The notes beneath the pieces are model-generated. The model did no database searches. It saw nothing but the letters and a program-made list of their open reading frames with translations, and was not told where the DNA came from. Source: Nitrospira lenta (GTDB lineage Bacteria; Nitrospirota; Nitrospiria; Nitrospirales; Nitrospiraceae). From it: a stretch of 64,000 nucleotides of DNA. The stretch is taken from assembly GCF_900403705.1 (NCBI RefSeq), contig NZ_OUNR01000001.1, positions 620,001 through 684,000 of the forward strand, written 5' to 3'. This document shows positions 33,218-43,956 of this stretch, one piece after another; position 1 is the first letter of the stretch; each line of letters begins with the position of its first letter. The translations under genes were made by a program, and so were the position numbers.

Positions 33218-33920
33218 GGCGCGCTCCAAAAATCGCCGTGCCTACGCGCACCAACGTGGCTCCCTCTTCGATCGCCACTTCAAAATCATGTGACATACCC
33301 ATGGAATATTCCTGCATGACCACTGACGAAATCCTCTGAGCAGCGATGCGCGCCCCAAGTTCGCGAAGATCGCGGAAATAGGGACGGGCGTCTTCCGGCT
33401 GTTCCGTCGGAGGCGGTATCGTCATCAACCCGTGAATCCGGAGGTGCGGCAAGTCGCCGAGAAGACCGAGCGCCTGCATCAACCCCTGCGTCGAAAAACC
33501 TGCCTTGCTCGCTTCGTCGGCAATGTTCACCTCTAAGAGGACCGCCTGTTGTATACCGGCGTCACCGGCGCGCCGGTTGATTTCCTGCGCCAGCTCGACA
33601 GAATCGACCGAGTGAATCAGCTCAAACGTTCCGACCGCATCGCGCACTTTCCGCCGTTGCAATTGACCGATGAAATGCCAGCGGGGCGATAGGTCGCGGA
33701 GGAGCGCACCTTTTGAGAGCGCTTCCTGCATCCGATTCTCTCCCAGGAGGGAGAGCCCGACACCAAGCCCCTCTCTGATCCGCTCAGCCGGAACCGTCTT
33801 GGTCGCAGCGACCAGCCGAACCATCTCCGGCAATCGTCCGGCCCGCTCCGCCGCGCAACGAATCCGATCCAGGATCTGATGCACCCGTCGGGCAAGGGAA
33901 TCATCTGCGTCCGACTCCAT
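33210..33920 (-). CDS. yggS: YggS family pyridoxal phosphate homeostasis protein
   Basis: 236 residues, alanine-racemase-like barrel that holds PLP on a Lys: LVAATKTVPAERIREGL near residues 36-52. Other family segments are LLGENRMQEAL, WHFIGQLQRRKVRDAV, HSVDSVELAQEIN, VLLEVNIADEASKAGF and SMGMSHDFEVAIEEGATLVRVGTAIFG. It keeps PLP levels balanced rather than catalysing a reaction. Confidence 0.94.
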   Translation of the reverse strand: MESDADDSLARRVHQILDRIRCAAERAGRLPEMVRLVAATKTVPAERIREGLGVGLSLLGENRMQEALSKGALLRDLSPRWHFIGQLQRRKVRDAVGTFELIHSVDSVELAQEINRRAGDAGIQQAVLLEVNIADEASKAGFSTQGLMQALGLLGDLPHLRIHGLMTIPPPTEQPEDARPYFRDLRELGARIAAQRISSVVMQEYSMGMSHDFEVAIEEGATLVRVGTAIFGARHG

Positions 33921-34022
33921 AAATGGCTACGCTGGCAACAGTTTATACCCCTTGCGATCTCGGTCGCTGGCGATATTCTAACGGAAGCTCTCGGGAATTG
34001 GCAGGGGCTCTCGTGCGCCCCC

Positions 34023-34757
34023 CTACTGGGTTGCCGACAGGCCAATGGCGCTCACCATCGTCCCCATCACCTTGCCCTCGCGCCGATAGGAGAAAAAAAG
34101 ATCCTCGTGACAAATCGTACACACGTTCACGCTCGTGATTTGCCCGCCGTCAATCCCGCAATCCTGCACTTGCCGCCTGATCAACGCCTTGAGATCGAGC
34201 CGCGCCTTGTCCTCGCGATGGTCACGCAAGACCGTTTCCCACCAAGCAAAGCGGTTCCGAACTTCATCGAGGACCGGTGCGTCTACTTCGTAGCAACAGA
34301 CGCCGGCGGACGGGCCAATACTGACATGCAGCTGCCCGATCTCCGCCCCAAACCGCGTCTGCATAAGCAACAATGTCTTGGGCACGATGCCGGCCACGGC
34401 CCCACGCCATCCGGCATGAATCGCGGCAACTACCCGCCGACGCGCATCGTGCACCAACACCGGGACGCAGTCAGCGGTCCGTACCGCCACCATCGTCCCC
34501 GGCTGATCCGTCACCAGCGCATCCCAGCCACCGTCAAACCGATCGGCATCGGTCAATGGACGATCGACGACAAGGGCCTCCGTCCCATGCACCTGTTTCA
34601 CCGATAAGATCCATGGAGCCGGAACACCGGGCGCACGAATCGGCGCACCGGTCCCTAAGCGCAGCTGGTCGGCATGCGCCCTCGTGCCGAAGAAGTGCCG
34701 GACGCCGCTTCTCGCAGAAGCAAACGCCGGCACCGTAATCACCGCTGCTCGTCCCAT
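34023..34757 (-). CDS. pgeF: Peptidoglycan editing factor / YfiH-LACC1 family oxidoreductase
   Basis: 244 residues with the family motifs QVHGTEALV, VRTADCVPVLVHD, AAIHAGWRGAVAGI and ISIGPSAG-like (VSIGPSAGVCCYEV), which bind zinc. Bacterial members have been described as purine nucleoside phosphorylases and, in E. coli, as an editor removing L-Ser from peptidoglycan precursors. Location right after ftsZ fits the latter. The 102 bases before yggS hold no clear signal. Confidence 0.9.
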   Translation of the reverse strand: MGRAAVITVPAFASARSGVRHFFGTRAHADQLRLGTGAPIRAPGVPAPWILSVKQVHGTEALVVDRPLTDADRFDGGWDALVTDQPGTMVAVRTADCVPVLVHDARRRVVAAIHAGWRGAVAGIVPKTLLLMQTRFGAEIGQLHVSIGPSAGVCCYEVDAPVLDEVRNRFAWWETVLRDHREDKARLDLKALIRRQVQDCGIDGGQITSVNVCTICHEDLFFSYRREGKVMGTMVSAIGLSATQ

Positions 34758-34820
34758 GCGTCGATCCCTTTGCCCCTTGTCCCTTCCCCTTGATCCATCA
34801 CAACGAACGTGGCTCTCGGC

Positions 34821-36023
34821 CTAGTTCACCTGCTTCCGGAGAAACGTGGGGACATCCCATTCATCTTCCGCCACTAACGCCCGATCGATGGCCTCACGAG
34901 CATCGTTCCGCTGCCGAAGGAACGTGGGGCGATCCAGATCTTTCATCGGCCGATCGCCCATCCCCATCGCCGCGCTCACGCCCACACCGGCCAAGACCGG
35001 CTGCACCGGCTTCGCGGCACGGGCCGACGTCTGCTCGACGTTCGCCGTCATCGAGACCATATCCTCTTCACATTCAAAGCCCGTGGCAATGACCGTCACG
35101 ACCAGATCATCGCCCATGTCGGGATTGATCACTTGGCCGACAATGATGTTGGCATCTGAATCGGCCGTTTGCTGGATGATGGAGGCCGCCTCTTCGATTT
35201 CATGCAGCGTCATATTCGGACCGCCGGTGATGTTCAGCAGCACGCCACGCGCACCCTGCACACTGCCTTCTTCGAGCAGCGGACTGCAGATCGCCCGTTG
35301 CGCGGCTTCGATCGCGCGATTGGCTCCCCGTGCGATCCCCATGCCCATGACAGCGCGGCCCGTATGCGACATGATCGTCCGCACATCGGCAAAGTCGACG
35401 TTCACATGCCCGGTGGTCGTGATCACATCGGCAATGCCCTGGATCGCCTGGCGCAACACATCGTCGGCGACCTTGAAGGCTTCGAGCAGGGGCGTCGACT
35501 TATCGACAATCCCCAGCAAGCGCTGATTCGGAATCACCAGGAGCGTATCGACATGGCGGCGAAGGTCCCGGATGCCTTCTTCCGCATGCTTATGGCGGCG
35601 CTGGCCTTCATATTGAAAGGGCTTGGTCACCACGCCCACAGTGAGAATACCCTGCTCCCGCGCGATACTGGCCACAATCGGGGCCGCGCCGGTACCTGTC
35701 CCGCCGCCCATGCCAGCGGTGACGAACACCATATCCGCGCCTTCGAGACATTCCCGAATATGATCCTTGCTCTCCAGTGCCGCATCCTTGCCGATTTCCG
35801 GGCGGGCACCGGCGCCGAGCCCGCGAGTCCGCTCAGGACCCAATTGAATTTTGTACGGCGCCAGCGACCGGTCGAGCGCTTGTAAATCGGTATTCGCGGC
35901 GATGAAATCGACCCGGGCGAGGCCCGACCCGATCATCGTATTCACCGCGTTACACCCAGCCCCGCCGACGCCCACAACCTTGATCCTGACCGGCAACAGT
36001 GCATCTTCCTGGAATGAAAACAT
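34821..36023 (-). CDS. ftsZ: Cell division protein FtsZ
   Basis: Tubulin-like GTPase forming the Z-ring. The 400 residues contain [13 protein letters not shown], the tubulin signature [13 protein letters not shown] near 105-117 and [12 protein letters not shown]. The flexible tail has two conserved-tail-like motifs: LDRPTFLRQ at 363-371 and [12 protein letters not shown] at 389-400. The second is the usual C-terminal peptide that binds FtsA and other partners; the first is an apparent extra copy. It follows ftsA by 53 bases. Confidence 0.98.
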   Translation of the reverse strand: MFSFQEDALLPVRIKVVGVGGAGCNAVNTMIGSGLARVDFIAANTDLQALDRSLAPYKIQLGPERTRGLGAGARPEIGKDAALESKDHIRECLEGADMVFVTAGMGGGTGTGAAPIVASIAREQGILTVGVVTKPFQYEGQRRHKHAEEGIRDLRRHVDTLLVIPNQRLLGIVDKSTPLLEAFKVADDVLRQAIQGIADVITTTGHVNVDFADVRTIMSHTGRAVMGMGIARGANRAIEAAQRAICSPLLEEGSVQGARGVLLNITGGPNMTLHEIEEAASIIQQTADSDANIIVGQVINPDMGDDLVVTVIATGFECEEDMVSMTANVEQTSARAAKPVQPVLAGVGVSAAMGMGDRPMKDLDRPTFLRQRNDAREAIDRALVAEDEWDVPTFLRKQVN

Positions 36024-36076
36024 TGCGGCACCTCCTCACCTGTGATCGCCGAGCGGCCCCATGCCGCGCGGGAAAG

Positions 36077-37318
36077 TTAAAACACTTCCAACACCCGCTT
36101 CGTCCACCCAAACATCTTCGCCCAGGGCCCCCCGTTCCGAAGGCCCGCTGTTTCCAACTCATCCGCGTGCTTTCTCGCATGCAACAAGAGTCCGACGCCG
36201 GTCGCATGACCGGGGTTGCTCACAATATCTCTGAGCCCTCCGACTCCCGACGGCGTCCCGCGACGCGCCGGCAAATTCAGCACCTTTTCCGCCGCGTCCG
36301 GCATCCCTTCGAGCAACGACGTGCCGCCGGTCAAGACGACCCCGGCACCCAGGATGCCTTCATAACCGGCCCGTGCGATCTCACGCCGGACCAGCTCGAA
36401 CATTTCTTCCACGCGCGGCTCGAGAATCTCCGCAATATCCCGACGGGAAAAGGTCCGAGCCGGACGATCGCCCACCGACGGCACCTCGACGGTCTCGTGT
36501 CCGGTCACTAAATCCGTCCGGGCAATGCCGTACTGCATCTTGATTTTCTCGGCCTCGGTCTGGGACGTCAGTAAACCGATCGCCAGGTCCTTCGTCAGGT
36601 TCTGTCCGCCGATGGGAAGCACCGCCGAATGCCGGATGCTGCCGTCGAGGAAAATCGCCAGATCGGTCGTCCCGCCACCGAGATCCACCATGGCCACACC
36701 CAGGTCCCGCTCTTCCTGACTCAGCACCGCTTCGCTGGAGGCCAGGGGCTGCAGAATGATGTCCACCACATCGAGCCCGGCACGGTTGACGCTCTTGATG
36801 ATGTTTTGCGCGGAGGTCACGGCACCGGTAATCACGTGCACATTCACTTCAAGCCGGTTCCCGGACAGCCCGAGCGGCTCGCGCACGCCTTCCTGTCCGT
36901 CGACCATGTACTCGCGCGGCAAGACATGCAGGATGCGCCGTTCGTGCGGAATGACCGCGAGCGTCCGGGCGCTTTCGATGGCCCGATGAATATCCTCACG
37001 CGTCACTTCGGCCTTCTTCAGCGCCACGACGCCCTTGCAGTTCTCCGCGGAAATATGACTGCCGGCAATACCGGTATAGACCGAATTAATCTGGACCGCC
37101 GCCATCAGTTCGGCCTCTTCGACCGCCTTCTTGATCGACTCCACCGTACTCTCGATATCGACCACCACTCCCTTGCGCAACCCGCGGGACGGACTGGCTC
37201 CGACGCCGATGATGTTCAACATGCCGCCATCCGTGATCTCCGCGACGATCGCGCAAATCTTGGTGGTTCCGATGTCTAACCCGACAAGGATTTGATCTCG
37301 TTTTGGCACCGCGATCAC
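36077..37318 (-). CDS. ftsA: Cell division protein FtsA
   Basis: Actin-like ATPase that tethers FtsZ to the membrane. The 413 residues open with VGLDIGTTKICAIVAEI, contain MVDLGGGTTDLAIF (phosphate loop) and GAGVVLTGGTSLLEGM, and end in WTKRVLEVF, the amphipathic membrane-targeting helix. Its ATG overlaps the ftsQ stop. Confidence 0.97.
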   Translation of the reverse strand: MIAVPKRDQILVGLDIGTTKICAIVAEITDGGMLNIIGVGASPSRGLRKGVVVDIESTVESIKKAVEEAELMAAVQINSVYTGIAGSHISAENCKGVVALKKAEVTREDIHRAIESARTLAVIPHERRILHVLPREYMVDGQEGVREPLGLSGNRLEVNVHVITGAVTSAQNIIKSVNRAGLDVVDIILQPLASSEAVLSQEERDLGVAMVDLGGGTTDLAIFLDGSIRHSAVLPIGGQNLTKDLAIGLLTSQTEAEKIKMQYGIARTDLVTGHETVEVPSVGDRPARTFSRRDIAEILEPRVEEMFELVRREIARAGYEGILGAGVVLTGGTSLLEGMPDAAEKVLNLPARRGTPSGVGGLRDIVSNPGHATGVGLLLHARKHADELETAGLRNGGPWAKMFGWTKRVLEVF

Positions 37319-38190
37319 CCCCTCTCTCGCACAATCACACGATTCTCATACCGTAGATCGATTTCATTCCCGCCCCGCCCATGGCCGTCGAACATCACCG
37401 TCTTCAGCGAAGGCTTGACTCGTTGAAACCGTTCCCATTGATCGCTGACCTCGGCTTCGCCGAATTGGAATTGAACGCCCCGAACGGTAGCCACCAGGTT
37501 AGCGGGATTTGCGGCATTCACTTGCACGCGCCCGTCGATGCTCTGCCCCACTAATCTGGATAGCATCACCCCGGACTTCACCGCATGACGGACAGCCGTA
37601 TCCCCGCGCAACAACTCCCGGGAATCCAAGCCCGTGACCATCGGAAGCATGCCGTTGTCGTCCTGCCCCAACCGCGCCAGCACATGCCCCTCTTCATCAC
37701 TCAAGAAATTCTCCGACCCCGCGTGCACGATGGCGGCCGGCTTGCGCTCCACCACAGAAATGCGCAGCTCATGCAACGGGACCCGGGTAATCACCGCTTC
37801 CTTCACCCAGGGATGAGACTCCACGCGCTCCTTCATGGTCGTCGTCAGAATGTGGTGGAGCGAAGTCCCTGGCTTGAGCGCCAGCCGATCCACCAACTCC
37901 TGCTTCCCGATCTGATGCACCCCTTCAACGGTGACCGCCTTGATTTCAAGAAGGCGCTGAAGCAACGGACCGGAGCGCTGTATGCCGACGGCCAGGCCCC
38001 ACCCCGCCAGAACCACCCCAACGACGATGGCGCTCCAGCGAATAAGCCGCCGGCCTTTCGCCGCCGCCTGGGTGCGGCGCACCGCGCGATCCTGCGTCGT
38101 TTCAGCACTCGACCGCGTGCCTTTCCACTGATTCAGCCGCGGTCCGGAAGAGCGCTGCGCACGGCGCCGATCGATCGTCCAACGCTTCAT
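37315..38190 (-). CDS. ftsQ: Cell division protein FtsQ
   Basis: 291 residues: a basic cytoplasmic tail, one membrane segment (IRWSAIVVGVVLAGWGLAVGI), then a POTRA domain (ITVEGVHQIGKQELVD-like: VTVEGVHQIGKQELVDRLAL) and the FtsQ domain (PWVKEAVITRVPLHELRISVVERKP). It recruits FtsB/FtsL at the septum. ATG 38190 overlaps the ddl stop as ATGA, which decides the start over a longer frame reaching into ddl. Confidence 0.92.
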   Translation of the reverse strand: MKRWTIDRRRAQRSSGPRLNQWKGTRSSAETTQDRAVRRTQAAAKGRRLIRWSAIVVGVVLAGWGLAVGIQRSGPLLQRLLEIKAVTVEGVHQIGKQELVDRLALKPGTSLHHILTTTMKERVESHPWVKEAVITRVPLHELRISVVERKPAAIVHAGSENFLSDEEGHVLARLGQDDNGMLPMVTGLDSRELLRGDTAVRHAVKSGVMLSRLVGQSIDGRVQVNAANPANLVATVRGVQFQFGEAEVSDQWERFQRVKPSLKTVMFDGHGRGGNEIDLRYENRVIVRERG

Positions 38191-39179
38191 GCCGGCAATC
38201 CTTTTTTGGCGAGTGCCATGCGGTCGGCCCGGTCCAAGGCCGATTGCAAAATGCATTCGACCAAACTGTCGTAATCGATGCCGGCGTGCCCCGCCGCCAT
38301 CGGCAACAGACTCGTCTCCGTCATGCCGGGCACCGTGTTGATCTCCAGCATGTAGGGCTTTCCGCGCGGTGTGATTCTGAAATCCACTCGGGCCGCGCCT
38401 TCACATCCCAACGCTTCGTACGTGCGCTTCGCCAATTCAGCAATCTGCTTGGTGATTTTGGCGGGAAGCGGAGCCGGACAAAGATATTGGGTTTTGCCCT
38501 TCTGATACTTCGCCGAAAAATCGTAGAACCCTTCCGGCGCCACGATTTCCACCACCGGCAATACCGTGAGCACGCCGGACGGCCCGCCCAAAATCGACAC
38601 CGTCGTTTCATGTCCCGGAATATAGGCCTCGACCATCGCATCGGAATCATAGCGATGGGCCAAGGCCAACGCCTCTTTCCACTGCGCGGTCTTCCGGACG
38701 ATGGACACTCCGATCGTGGACCCCTGCGAAGCCGGCTTCACCACCACCGGCAATTTCAGTTTCGTCGCCTTCAGCACCATCGCCAGCGACGGTTGTTCAC
38801 CGCGCCGAACCTGCGTCCCGGCCGGAACCGGAACTTTCGCCGACACCGCCAGCGTTTTCGTGGTGACTTTGTGCATGCCCATCGCGCTCGCCTGCACCCC
38901 CGACCCCGTGTAGGGAATCCCGAGCGTCTCTAAAAATCCCTGGATCGTCCCATCCTCGCCGCCTGGACCATGCAGCGAAAGAAAAGCCACCTCAATGTTG
39001 TGCTCCGTCAGATCGCGAGAGAGATTCGGGCTCACGTCAATCGCGACGGCGTGATAGCCCCGGCGAAGGAGCGACTGGTGGACCGCCTGCCCGGTGCGCA
39101 GCGAGACGTCTCGCTCGGACGACTGTCCGCCCATCAAGACCCCGATCCGTTTCTCTGTCAGCACACGTCGGTCTGCCAT
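38187..39179 (-). CDS. ddl: D-alanine-D-alanine ligase
   Basis: ATP-grasp enzyme joining two D-Ala for the peptidoglycan stem. The 330 residues have GVLMGGQSSERDVSLRTG, SLHGPGGEDGTIQGFLETLGIPYTGSGV, VVKPASQGSTIGVSIV and MLEINTVPGMTETSLLP. I start it at ATG 39179, with AGGAG just upstream; a GTG one codon earlier is too close to that site. Confidence 0.96.
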   Translation of the reverse strand: MADRRVLTEKRIGVLMGGQSSERDVSLRTGQAVHQSLLRRGYHAVAIDVSPNLSRDLTEHNIEVAFLSLHGPGGEDGTIQGFLETLGIPYTGSGVQASAMGMHKVTTKTLAVSAKVPVPAGTQVRRGEQPSLAMVLKATKLKLPVVVKPASQGSTIGVSIVRKTAQWKEALALAHRYDSDAMVEAYIPGHETTVSILGGPSGVLTVLPVVEIVAPEGFYDFSAKYQKGKTQYLCPAPLPAKITKQIAELAKRTYEALGCEGAARVDFRITPRGKPYMLEINTVPGMTETSLLPMAAGHAGIDYDSLVECILQSALDRADRMALAKKGLPA

Positions 39180-39191
39180 CACGCTCCTGTC

Positions 39192-40136
39192 CTAGGCCTG
39201 TCCCACGACCTTGAGTTCCAACTCCAACTTCATCCCGGTCTTCCGCGCCACCGCCGCCCGGACTTTCCGGATCAGCGCCAGCACATCCTTAGCGGTCGCC
39301 TGCCCCTGATTCACAATAAAGTTTGCATGCTTGTCCGAGACCTGCGCATCGCCGACTTGAGCGCCTTTGAGTCCGGCCGCGTCGATGACCCGCCCGGCCG
39401 AGTCCTTGAAAGGATTCTTGAACACGCACCCGGCACTCGGCAGCGCCAACGGCTGCGTATCCCGCCGATAGTGCAGATAGTCTTTCACGACTTTTTCGAC
39501 CTCCGCCCGCACGCCCGCTTTCAGCTGCACCCACACACCCACGACAATGCCGGCGGGCAACGTGGCTCGGCGATACGTGAAAGGAATCTCCGCTGCCGGG
39601 ATATCGATCACCTCGCCGTTGCGATTCACGAGCCGTACGGCCTTCACTGAGTCTTTCATTTCGCCTAACCTGGTTCCCGCGTTCATCACGACACACCCGG
39701 CGACCGTGCCGGGAATCCCGGCGGCCCATTCCAACCCTGCCAGCGAATGCCGGATGGCGTACCCGATCAGCGTCGGCATCCCCACGCCCCCTTCGGCATA
39801 TAGGACCGCTCCCGGCTCTTCTCTGATCGCACGAAGCGTTCCGAGATGAACGACCACGCCTCTGATCCCCTTGTCGCGAATGAGGAGATTCGTGCCCCCC
39901 ACCACAAACAGCGGAAGCTTCTGCGCCTTGGCCTGCCGGACCAGACGGGCCACATCATCGACATCGGCCGGTTCGACCAAGACATCAGCCGGCCCTCCGA
40001 TGCGAAAGGACGTGTAGTCTTTGAGCGAGGCATTGAACGCGACCGCTCCGCGAATCCCGTCGACCGCGGCTTCCAATCGACGCTGACTGATTGTCCGACG
40101 ACCGGTCTGTGCATCTGTCCGTCCTTGCCGAGCCAT
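39192..40136 (-). CDS. murB: UDP-N-acetylenolpyruvoylglucosamine reductase
   Basis: FAD enzyme completing UDP-MurNAc. The 314 residues have YTSFRIGGPADVLVEP, the flavin loop GGTNLLIRDKGIRG, GLEWAAGIPGTVAGCVVMNAG and PSAGCVFKNP with the catalytic Ser-type motif of type II MurB. It starts 3 bases after murC ends. Confidence 0.96.
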   Translation of the reverse strand: MARQGRTDAQTGRRTISQRRLEAAVDGIRGAVAFNASLKDYTSFRIGGPADVLVEPADVDDVARLVRQAKAQKLPLFVVGGTNLLIRDKGIRGVVVHLGTLRAIREEPGAVLYAEGGVGMPTLIGYAIRHSLAGLEWAAGIPGTVAGCVVMNAGTRLGEMKDSVKAVRLVNRNGEVIDIPAAEIPFTYRRATLPAGIVVGVWVQLKAGVRAEVEKVVKDYLHYRRDTQPLALPSAGCVFKNPFKDSAGRVIDAAGLKGAQVGDAQVSDKHANFIVNQGQATAKDVLALIRKVRAAVARKTGMKLELELKVVGQA

Positions 40137-40139
40137 TGC

Positions 40140-41528
40140 CTACGTATTGGGAGCCAGTCGCGCCAGCAACCCCGTCCCCGCTTTCCAAATATCGCCGGCA
40201 CCCAATGTCACGACCAGATCGCCCGGCTGTAAATGCGGCAGCACCTGATCGGGCAGCGTTTCCTTCTTCTCGACGAAGGTGACGCCCTGGTGGCCGGCGG
40301 CCTTGATACGGTCAGCCAGCACGGCGCCCGACACACCCGGGATCGGCGCTTCTCCGGCTGCATAAATGTCCGTCATGAACAGCAGATCCGCTTGATCGAA
40401 GGCGTGCGTGAACTCCTCGATCAGATCGCGCGTCCGGCTGTACCGGTGCGGTTGGAACAACACCACCAACCGCCGATCCCATCCCTGTTTCGCCGCCGCC
40501 AGCGTGGCTTTCACCTCTGTGGGGTGATGCCCGTAATCGTCCACGACCATGATGTCGTTGGCTTCTCCGCGCAGATGAAACCGCCGCTCGACACCCGTGA
40601 ACGCCGCCAGGCCCTTGCGGATCAAATCGACGGGCACATCCAGCTCGATCCCAATCGCAATCGCCACCAGCGCGTTGGAGACGTTATGCATACCGGGGAC
40701 AGCGAGCCGGAAAGGCCCCAGATTTTTTCCGCGGAAATGTGCACGAAACTCGGCACCCCATTGCTTGAGCACGATATCCGTCGCTCTGAAATCCGGCACG
40801 ACACCGGGAGTTTCTTGCAGTCCATAGGTGTGATAGCGCTTCACAATACGCGGGAACAACGCGCGCAGCCGTTCATCGTCGGAGCACAGCACCGCCAATC
40901 CATAGAAAGGAATCTTGTTGATGAACTCCAGAAAGCTGTCATAAATCTTTTCCATCGATCCGTAGTGGTCGAGGTGCTCGCGATCCAGATTGGTCACGGC
41001 CACGACCGTCGGCGACAATCGGAGGAAGGACCCGTCACTCTCATCGGCCTCCGCCACCAGCAACTCGCCGCGGCCGAGTCGCGCATGGCTGCCAAGGGCA
41101 TTCACCTTGCCACCGATCACCATCGTCGGATCCAATCCACCGGACGCCAGCACATTCGCCACCATCGACGTCGTCGTCGTCTTGCCGTGAGCGCCCGCGA
41201 TCGCCACTCCGAATTTCAAGCGCATCAACTCGGCCAGCATTTCAGCCCGTGGAATCACCGGCACCTGCTTGGCCTTTGCCGCCAGCACTTCCGGATTCGT
41301 CGCCGCCACAGCGGAGGAAATCACCACGACCTGCGCTTCGCCGATATTGGCTTCGTGATGGCCGATCGCAATCTTGCCTCCGAGCTCCTCCAGACGCCTG
41401 GTGGTTTCCGAGGCTTGCAGATCCGAGCCACTGACCTTGTAGCCCATGGTGAGAAGGACTTCCGCGATCCCGCTCATCCCCGACCCGCCGATACCTACTA
41501 GATGAATGTGCTGTGTTTTTCGAAACAT
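40140..41528 (-). CDS. murC: UDP-N-acetylmuramate-L-alanine ligase
   Basis: Adds L-Ala to UDP-MurNAc. The 462 residues open with [20 protein letters not shown], contain the ATP loop [11 protein letters not shown] near 110, [22 protein letters not shown] and [17 protein letters not shown] 41528 gives the normal family length; an in-frame extension to 41633 encodes an atypical 35-residue lead. Confidence 0.97.
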   Translation of the reverse strand: MFRKTQHIHLVGIGGSGMSGIAEVLLTMGYKVSGSDLQASETTRRLEELGGKIAIGHHEANIGEAQVVVISSAVAATNPEVLAAKAKQVPVIPRAEMLAELMRLKFGVAIAGAHGKTTTTSMVANVLASGGLDPTMVIGGKVNALGSHARLGRGELLVAEADESDGSFLRLSPTVVAVTNLDREHLDHYGSMEKIYDSFLEFINKIPFYGLAVLCSDDERLRALFPRIVKRYHTYGLQETPGVVPDFRATDIVLKQWGAEFRAHFRGKNLGPFRLAVPGMHNVSNALVAIAIGIELDVPVDLIRKGLAAFTGVERRFHLRGEANDIMVVDDYGHHPTEVKATLAAAKQGWDRRLVVLFQPHRYSRTRDLIEEFTHAFDQADLLFMTDIYAAGEAPIPGVSGAVLADRIKAAGHQGVTFVEKKETLPDQVLPHLQPGDLVVTLGAGDIWKAGTGLLARLAPNT

Positions 41529-41595
41529 GGCTGTTCGCCTCAATCCTGGTGATCCTGTTGATGGTCGCTGTGCCTGCTCTCGCGTCGCTGCCGCA

Positions 41596-42717
41596 TTAGA
41601 CTCCCGTCGCTCCAACAGTCCGGTGGTTGTCATGATTCACCCCCATGAGCGCATAGCATTCGTGGACGATCCTCTCCGCTGCATCGATTCGACTCATCGC
41701 CCGACTCTTCTCCTGCATCGCACGCAAACGATCCGGTTGCCGCAATAACTCGGCGATAGACCCGGCCAACCGCGCCCCGGTCAACTCCGGCTGCGGCAAC
41801 ACCATCGCGCCTCCCGCCGCCTCCATCGCCCGCGCATTCTTCATCTGGTGATCGTAAATGGCCGTTGGCAGCGGGATGAGAATCGCCGGCTTCCCACAGG
41901 CCGTGAGCTCCGCAATGGTCATAGCCCCGGCGCGCGCCACCACCAGATCCGCAGCGCGCAAGACGGTCGGCATGTCGTAGAGAAATGGAACAACTTCGGC
42001 CACAACACCGGCCTGCCGGTACGCCTCAACGACCCTCGCGTGGTCAGCCTCTCCAGTCTGGTGCGTAATGGAGAGCCGCGGACAGGTCTGCGCCAACGCC
42101 TCCAGTCCATCGATGATCGCGCTATTGATCGCCTTCGCCCCTTGACTGCCGCCAAAAACCAACAACCGCTGCCGGTCTTCTGCGGCCGAAGGGGCGGCCG
42201 TGATCGCATCCAGAAATGATTGCCGAATCGGCGACCCGACCACGCGAACTTTGTCCTTCGCAAATTTCTCGGCGGCGGAGGCAAATCCCAGAAACACGCG
42301 CTGCGCACAAGGGCCGACCGCAATATTGGCCATGCCTGGATAGGCATTCGGCTCCAGAATGACCCGTGCAACCCCTTTCAATGCCGCCGCTACTAACATC
42401 GTCGGACTGGTGTAGCCGCCCACGCCGATGACGAGATTCGCCCGGTACCGGGAGATCAACCGCATCGACTGCCAGAGACCGATCGGCACGGACAACAATC
42501 CCCGCAAGGCTTCGCCTAGTCCTTTTCCCATCACCGGCTTGGCCGTAATGAGTTCGAGGGAAAATTTTTCGTGCGCCAACACCTTGGTTTCAATCCCTTT
42601 CGCCGTACCCACAAAGACGATCTTGGTCGATGGATCGCGCCGCTGAAACTCGCGGGCCAGCGCCACCGCCGGATACAAGTGCCCGCCCGTCCCCCCTGCG
42701 GCGATGAGTATCGTCAT
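41596..42717 (-). CDS. murG: UDP-GlcNAc:lipid I transferase MurG
   Basis: Converts lipid I to lipid II at the inner face of the membrane. The 373 residues start [21 protein letters not shown] and contain [37 protein letters not shown] and [29 protein letters not shown] 42717 overlaps the ftsW stop (ATGA); the frame stays open far upstream through ftsW but is not coding there. Confidence 0.97.
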   Translation of the reverse strand: MTILIAAGGTGGHLYPAVALAREFQRRDPSTKIVFVGTAKGIETKVLAHEKFSLELITAKPVMGKGLGEALRGLLSVPIGLWQSMRLISRYRANLVIGVGGYTSPTMLVAAALKGVARVILEPNAYPGMANIAVGPCAQRVFLGFASAAEKFAKDKVRVVGSPIRQSFLDAITAAPSAAEDRQRLLVFGGSQGAKAINSAIIDGLEALAQTCPRLSITHQTGEADHARVVEAYRQAGVVAEVVPFLYDMPTVLRAADLVVARAGAMTIAELTACGKPAILIPLPTAIYDHQMKNARAMEAAGGAMVLPQPELTGARLAGSIAELLRQPDRLRAMQEKSRAMSRIDAAERIVHECYALMGVNHDNHRTVGATGV

Positions 42718-43922
42718 CCGTGCCCAGACCTGCCGCGCCCGCTCCGTCCCGTCCCCTCCTGAGGCCCTGCTTGCCGATCTCTCGAAATATTCAGCAAGAT
42801 TCCGACCGCCAGCAGACTGATGACCAGGGACGATCCGCCGTAGCTCACGAAGGGCAAGGTCAATCCCTTGGTCGGCAGCATCCCCGTCGCCACCGCCGCA
42901 TTCACCAGCGCCTGCCCGCCGATCAACAACGTGATGCCGATGCCCAAATAACGCCCGAAGGGCATCCGGGCTCTGGCTGCAATCTGAAAACCACGCACCA
43001 CGAACAACGCAAAGAGCAGAATGATCGCGCCCGTGCCTACCAGCCCCAATTCCTCTCCGACCAACGCCAAAACAAAGTCCGTATGGGCTTCGGGAAGAAA
43101 GAACAGCTTCTGTTTCCCCTCGCCCAACCCCACTCCGAAAGGACCGCCGCTGCCGAAGGCGAGAAAGGACTGGGTGATCTGAAACCCGGCGTTCGACGCA
43201 TCTTTCCACGGAGCCAGAAAAGTCAGCAGCCGCTGACGCCGGTAACTCGATCCGAGGACGAGCACCAAAACGACCGGCACCGCGCACAGGGCCAACCCCA
43301 GTAGATGTTTCAATTCCGCGCCGCCGAGAAACAACAGTCCGATCGTCACGAGACCGATCACGACCACCGTCCCGAGATCCGGCTCCAACAGCACCAGGCC
43401 GCTCAACAGACCGATCACGAGCAGCACCGGCAGCAGGCCAGAGGAGAAGCTTGTGATTCGGTCTTCCTTCTTGGTCAGATAGGCCGCCAGATAAATCACC
43501 GCCACCAGCTTGACCATCTCCGCCGGCTGGATCGAAATCGGTCCGAGACGCAACCACCGCCGCGCCCCTTTGGCCGCAACGCCGAGCGATGGGATCAAGA
43601 CCATCACCAGCAACAGCGCCATCAAACCCAGCAACGGCACCGACAACCGCTTCCACCAGACATAGTCGACCCGCGACGCGACTTGGAGCAGCACAAATCC
43701 GAAGGTCAGCCACGCCAGCTGCCGCTTGAGGAAGTAGCCGGAGTCGTGGAACCGATTCCCCGCCACCACCGCGCTCGCGCTGAACACCATCACCAGACCG
43801 ACCAACGCCAGCACCATGGTGACGATCAATAGCGTGTGGTCCATCGGCACCCGCTTCTTCGCGGCGCGGGGGCTCGTGGTGGGCCACGGCAATGCCAGGG
43901 TCCCTGCAGCTCTCTGTGACAT
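42714..43922 (-). CDS. ftsW: Peptidoglycan glycosyltransferase FtsW (SEDS family)
   Basis: 402 residues with about ten membrane segments. SEDS hallmarks are visible: VMVFSASAVVAG, LGPISIQPAEMVKLVAVIYLA, LLEPDLGTVVVIG, FVLALVGEELGLVG and TKGLTLPFVSYGGSSLV. It polymerises glycan at the septum together with FtsI. The N-terminal ~25 residues are cytoplasmic. Confidence 0.96.
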   Translation of the reverse strand: MSQRAAGTLALPWPTTSPRAAKKRVPMDHTLLIVTMVLALVGLVMVFSASAVVAGNRFHDSGYFLKRQLAWLTFGFVLLQVASRVDYVWWKRLSVPLLGLMALLLVMVLIPSLGVAAKGARRWLRLGPISIQPAEMVKLVAVIYLAAYLTKKEDRITSFSSGLLPVLLVIGLLSGLVLLEPDLGTVVVIGLVTIGLLFLGGAELKHLLGLALCAVPVVLVLVLGSSYRRQRLLTFLAPWKDASNAGFQITQSFLAFGSGGPFGVGLGEGKQKLFFLPEAHTDFVLALVGEELGLVGTGAIILLFALFVVRGFQIAARARMPFGRYLGIGITLLIGGQALVNAAVATGMLPTKGLTLPFVSYGGSSLVISLLAVGILLNISRDRQAGPQEGTGRSGRGRSGHG

Positions 43923-43956
43923 CGTTCAGCGTCAAATCCCCTTTGACTCGCCGCCC

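Noticed and set aside
40233-41501. 422-codon + strand frame over murC
   Set aside because: Antisense shadow of murC; no motif and a very basic, His-rich composition.
42718-43935. In-frame extension of murG giving a 779-residue protein
   Set aside because: The upstream part is an alternative frame of ftsW and reads as Gly/Arg-rich noise; murG has a normal start at 42717 overlapping the ftsW stop.
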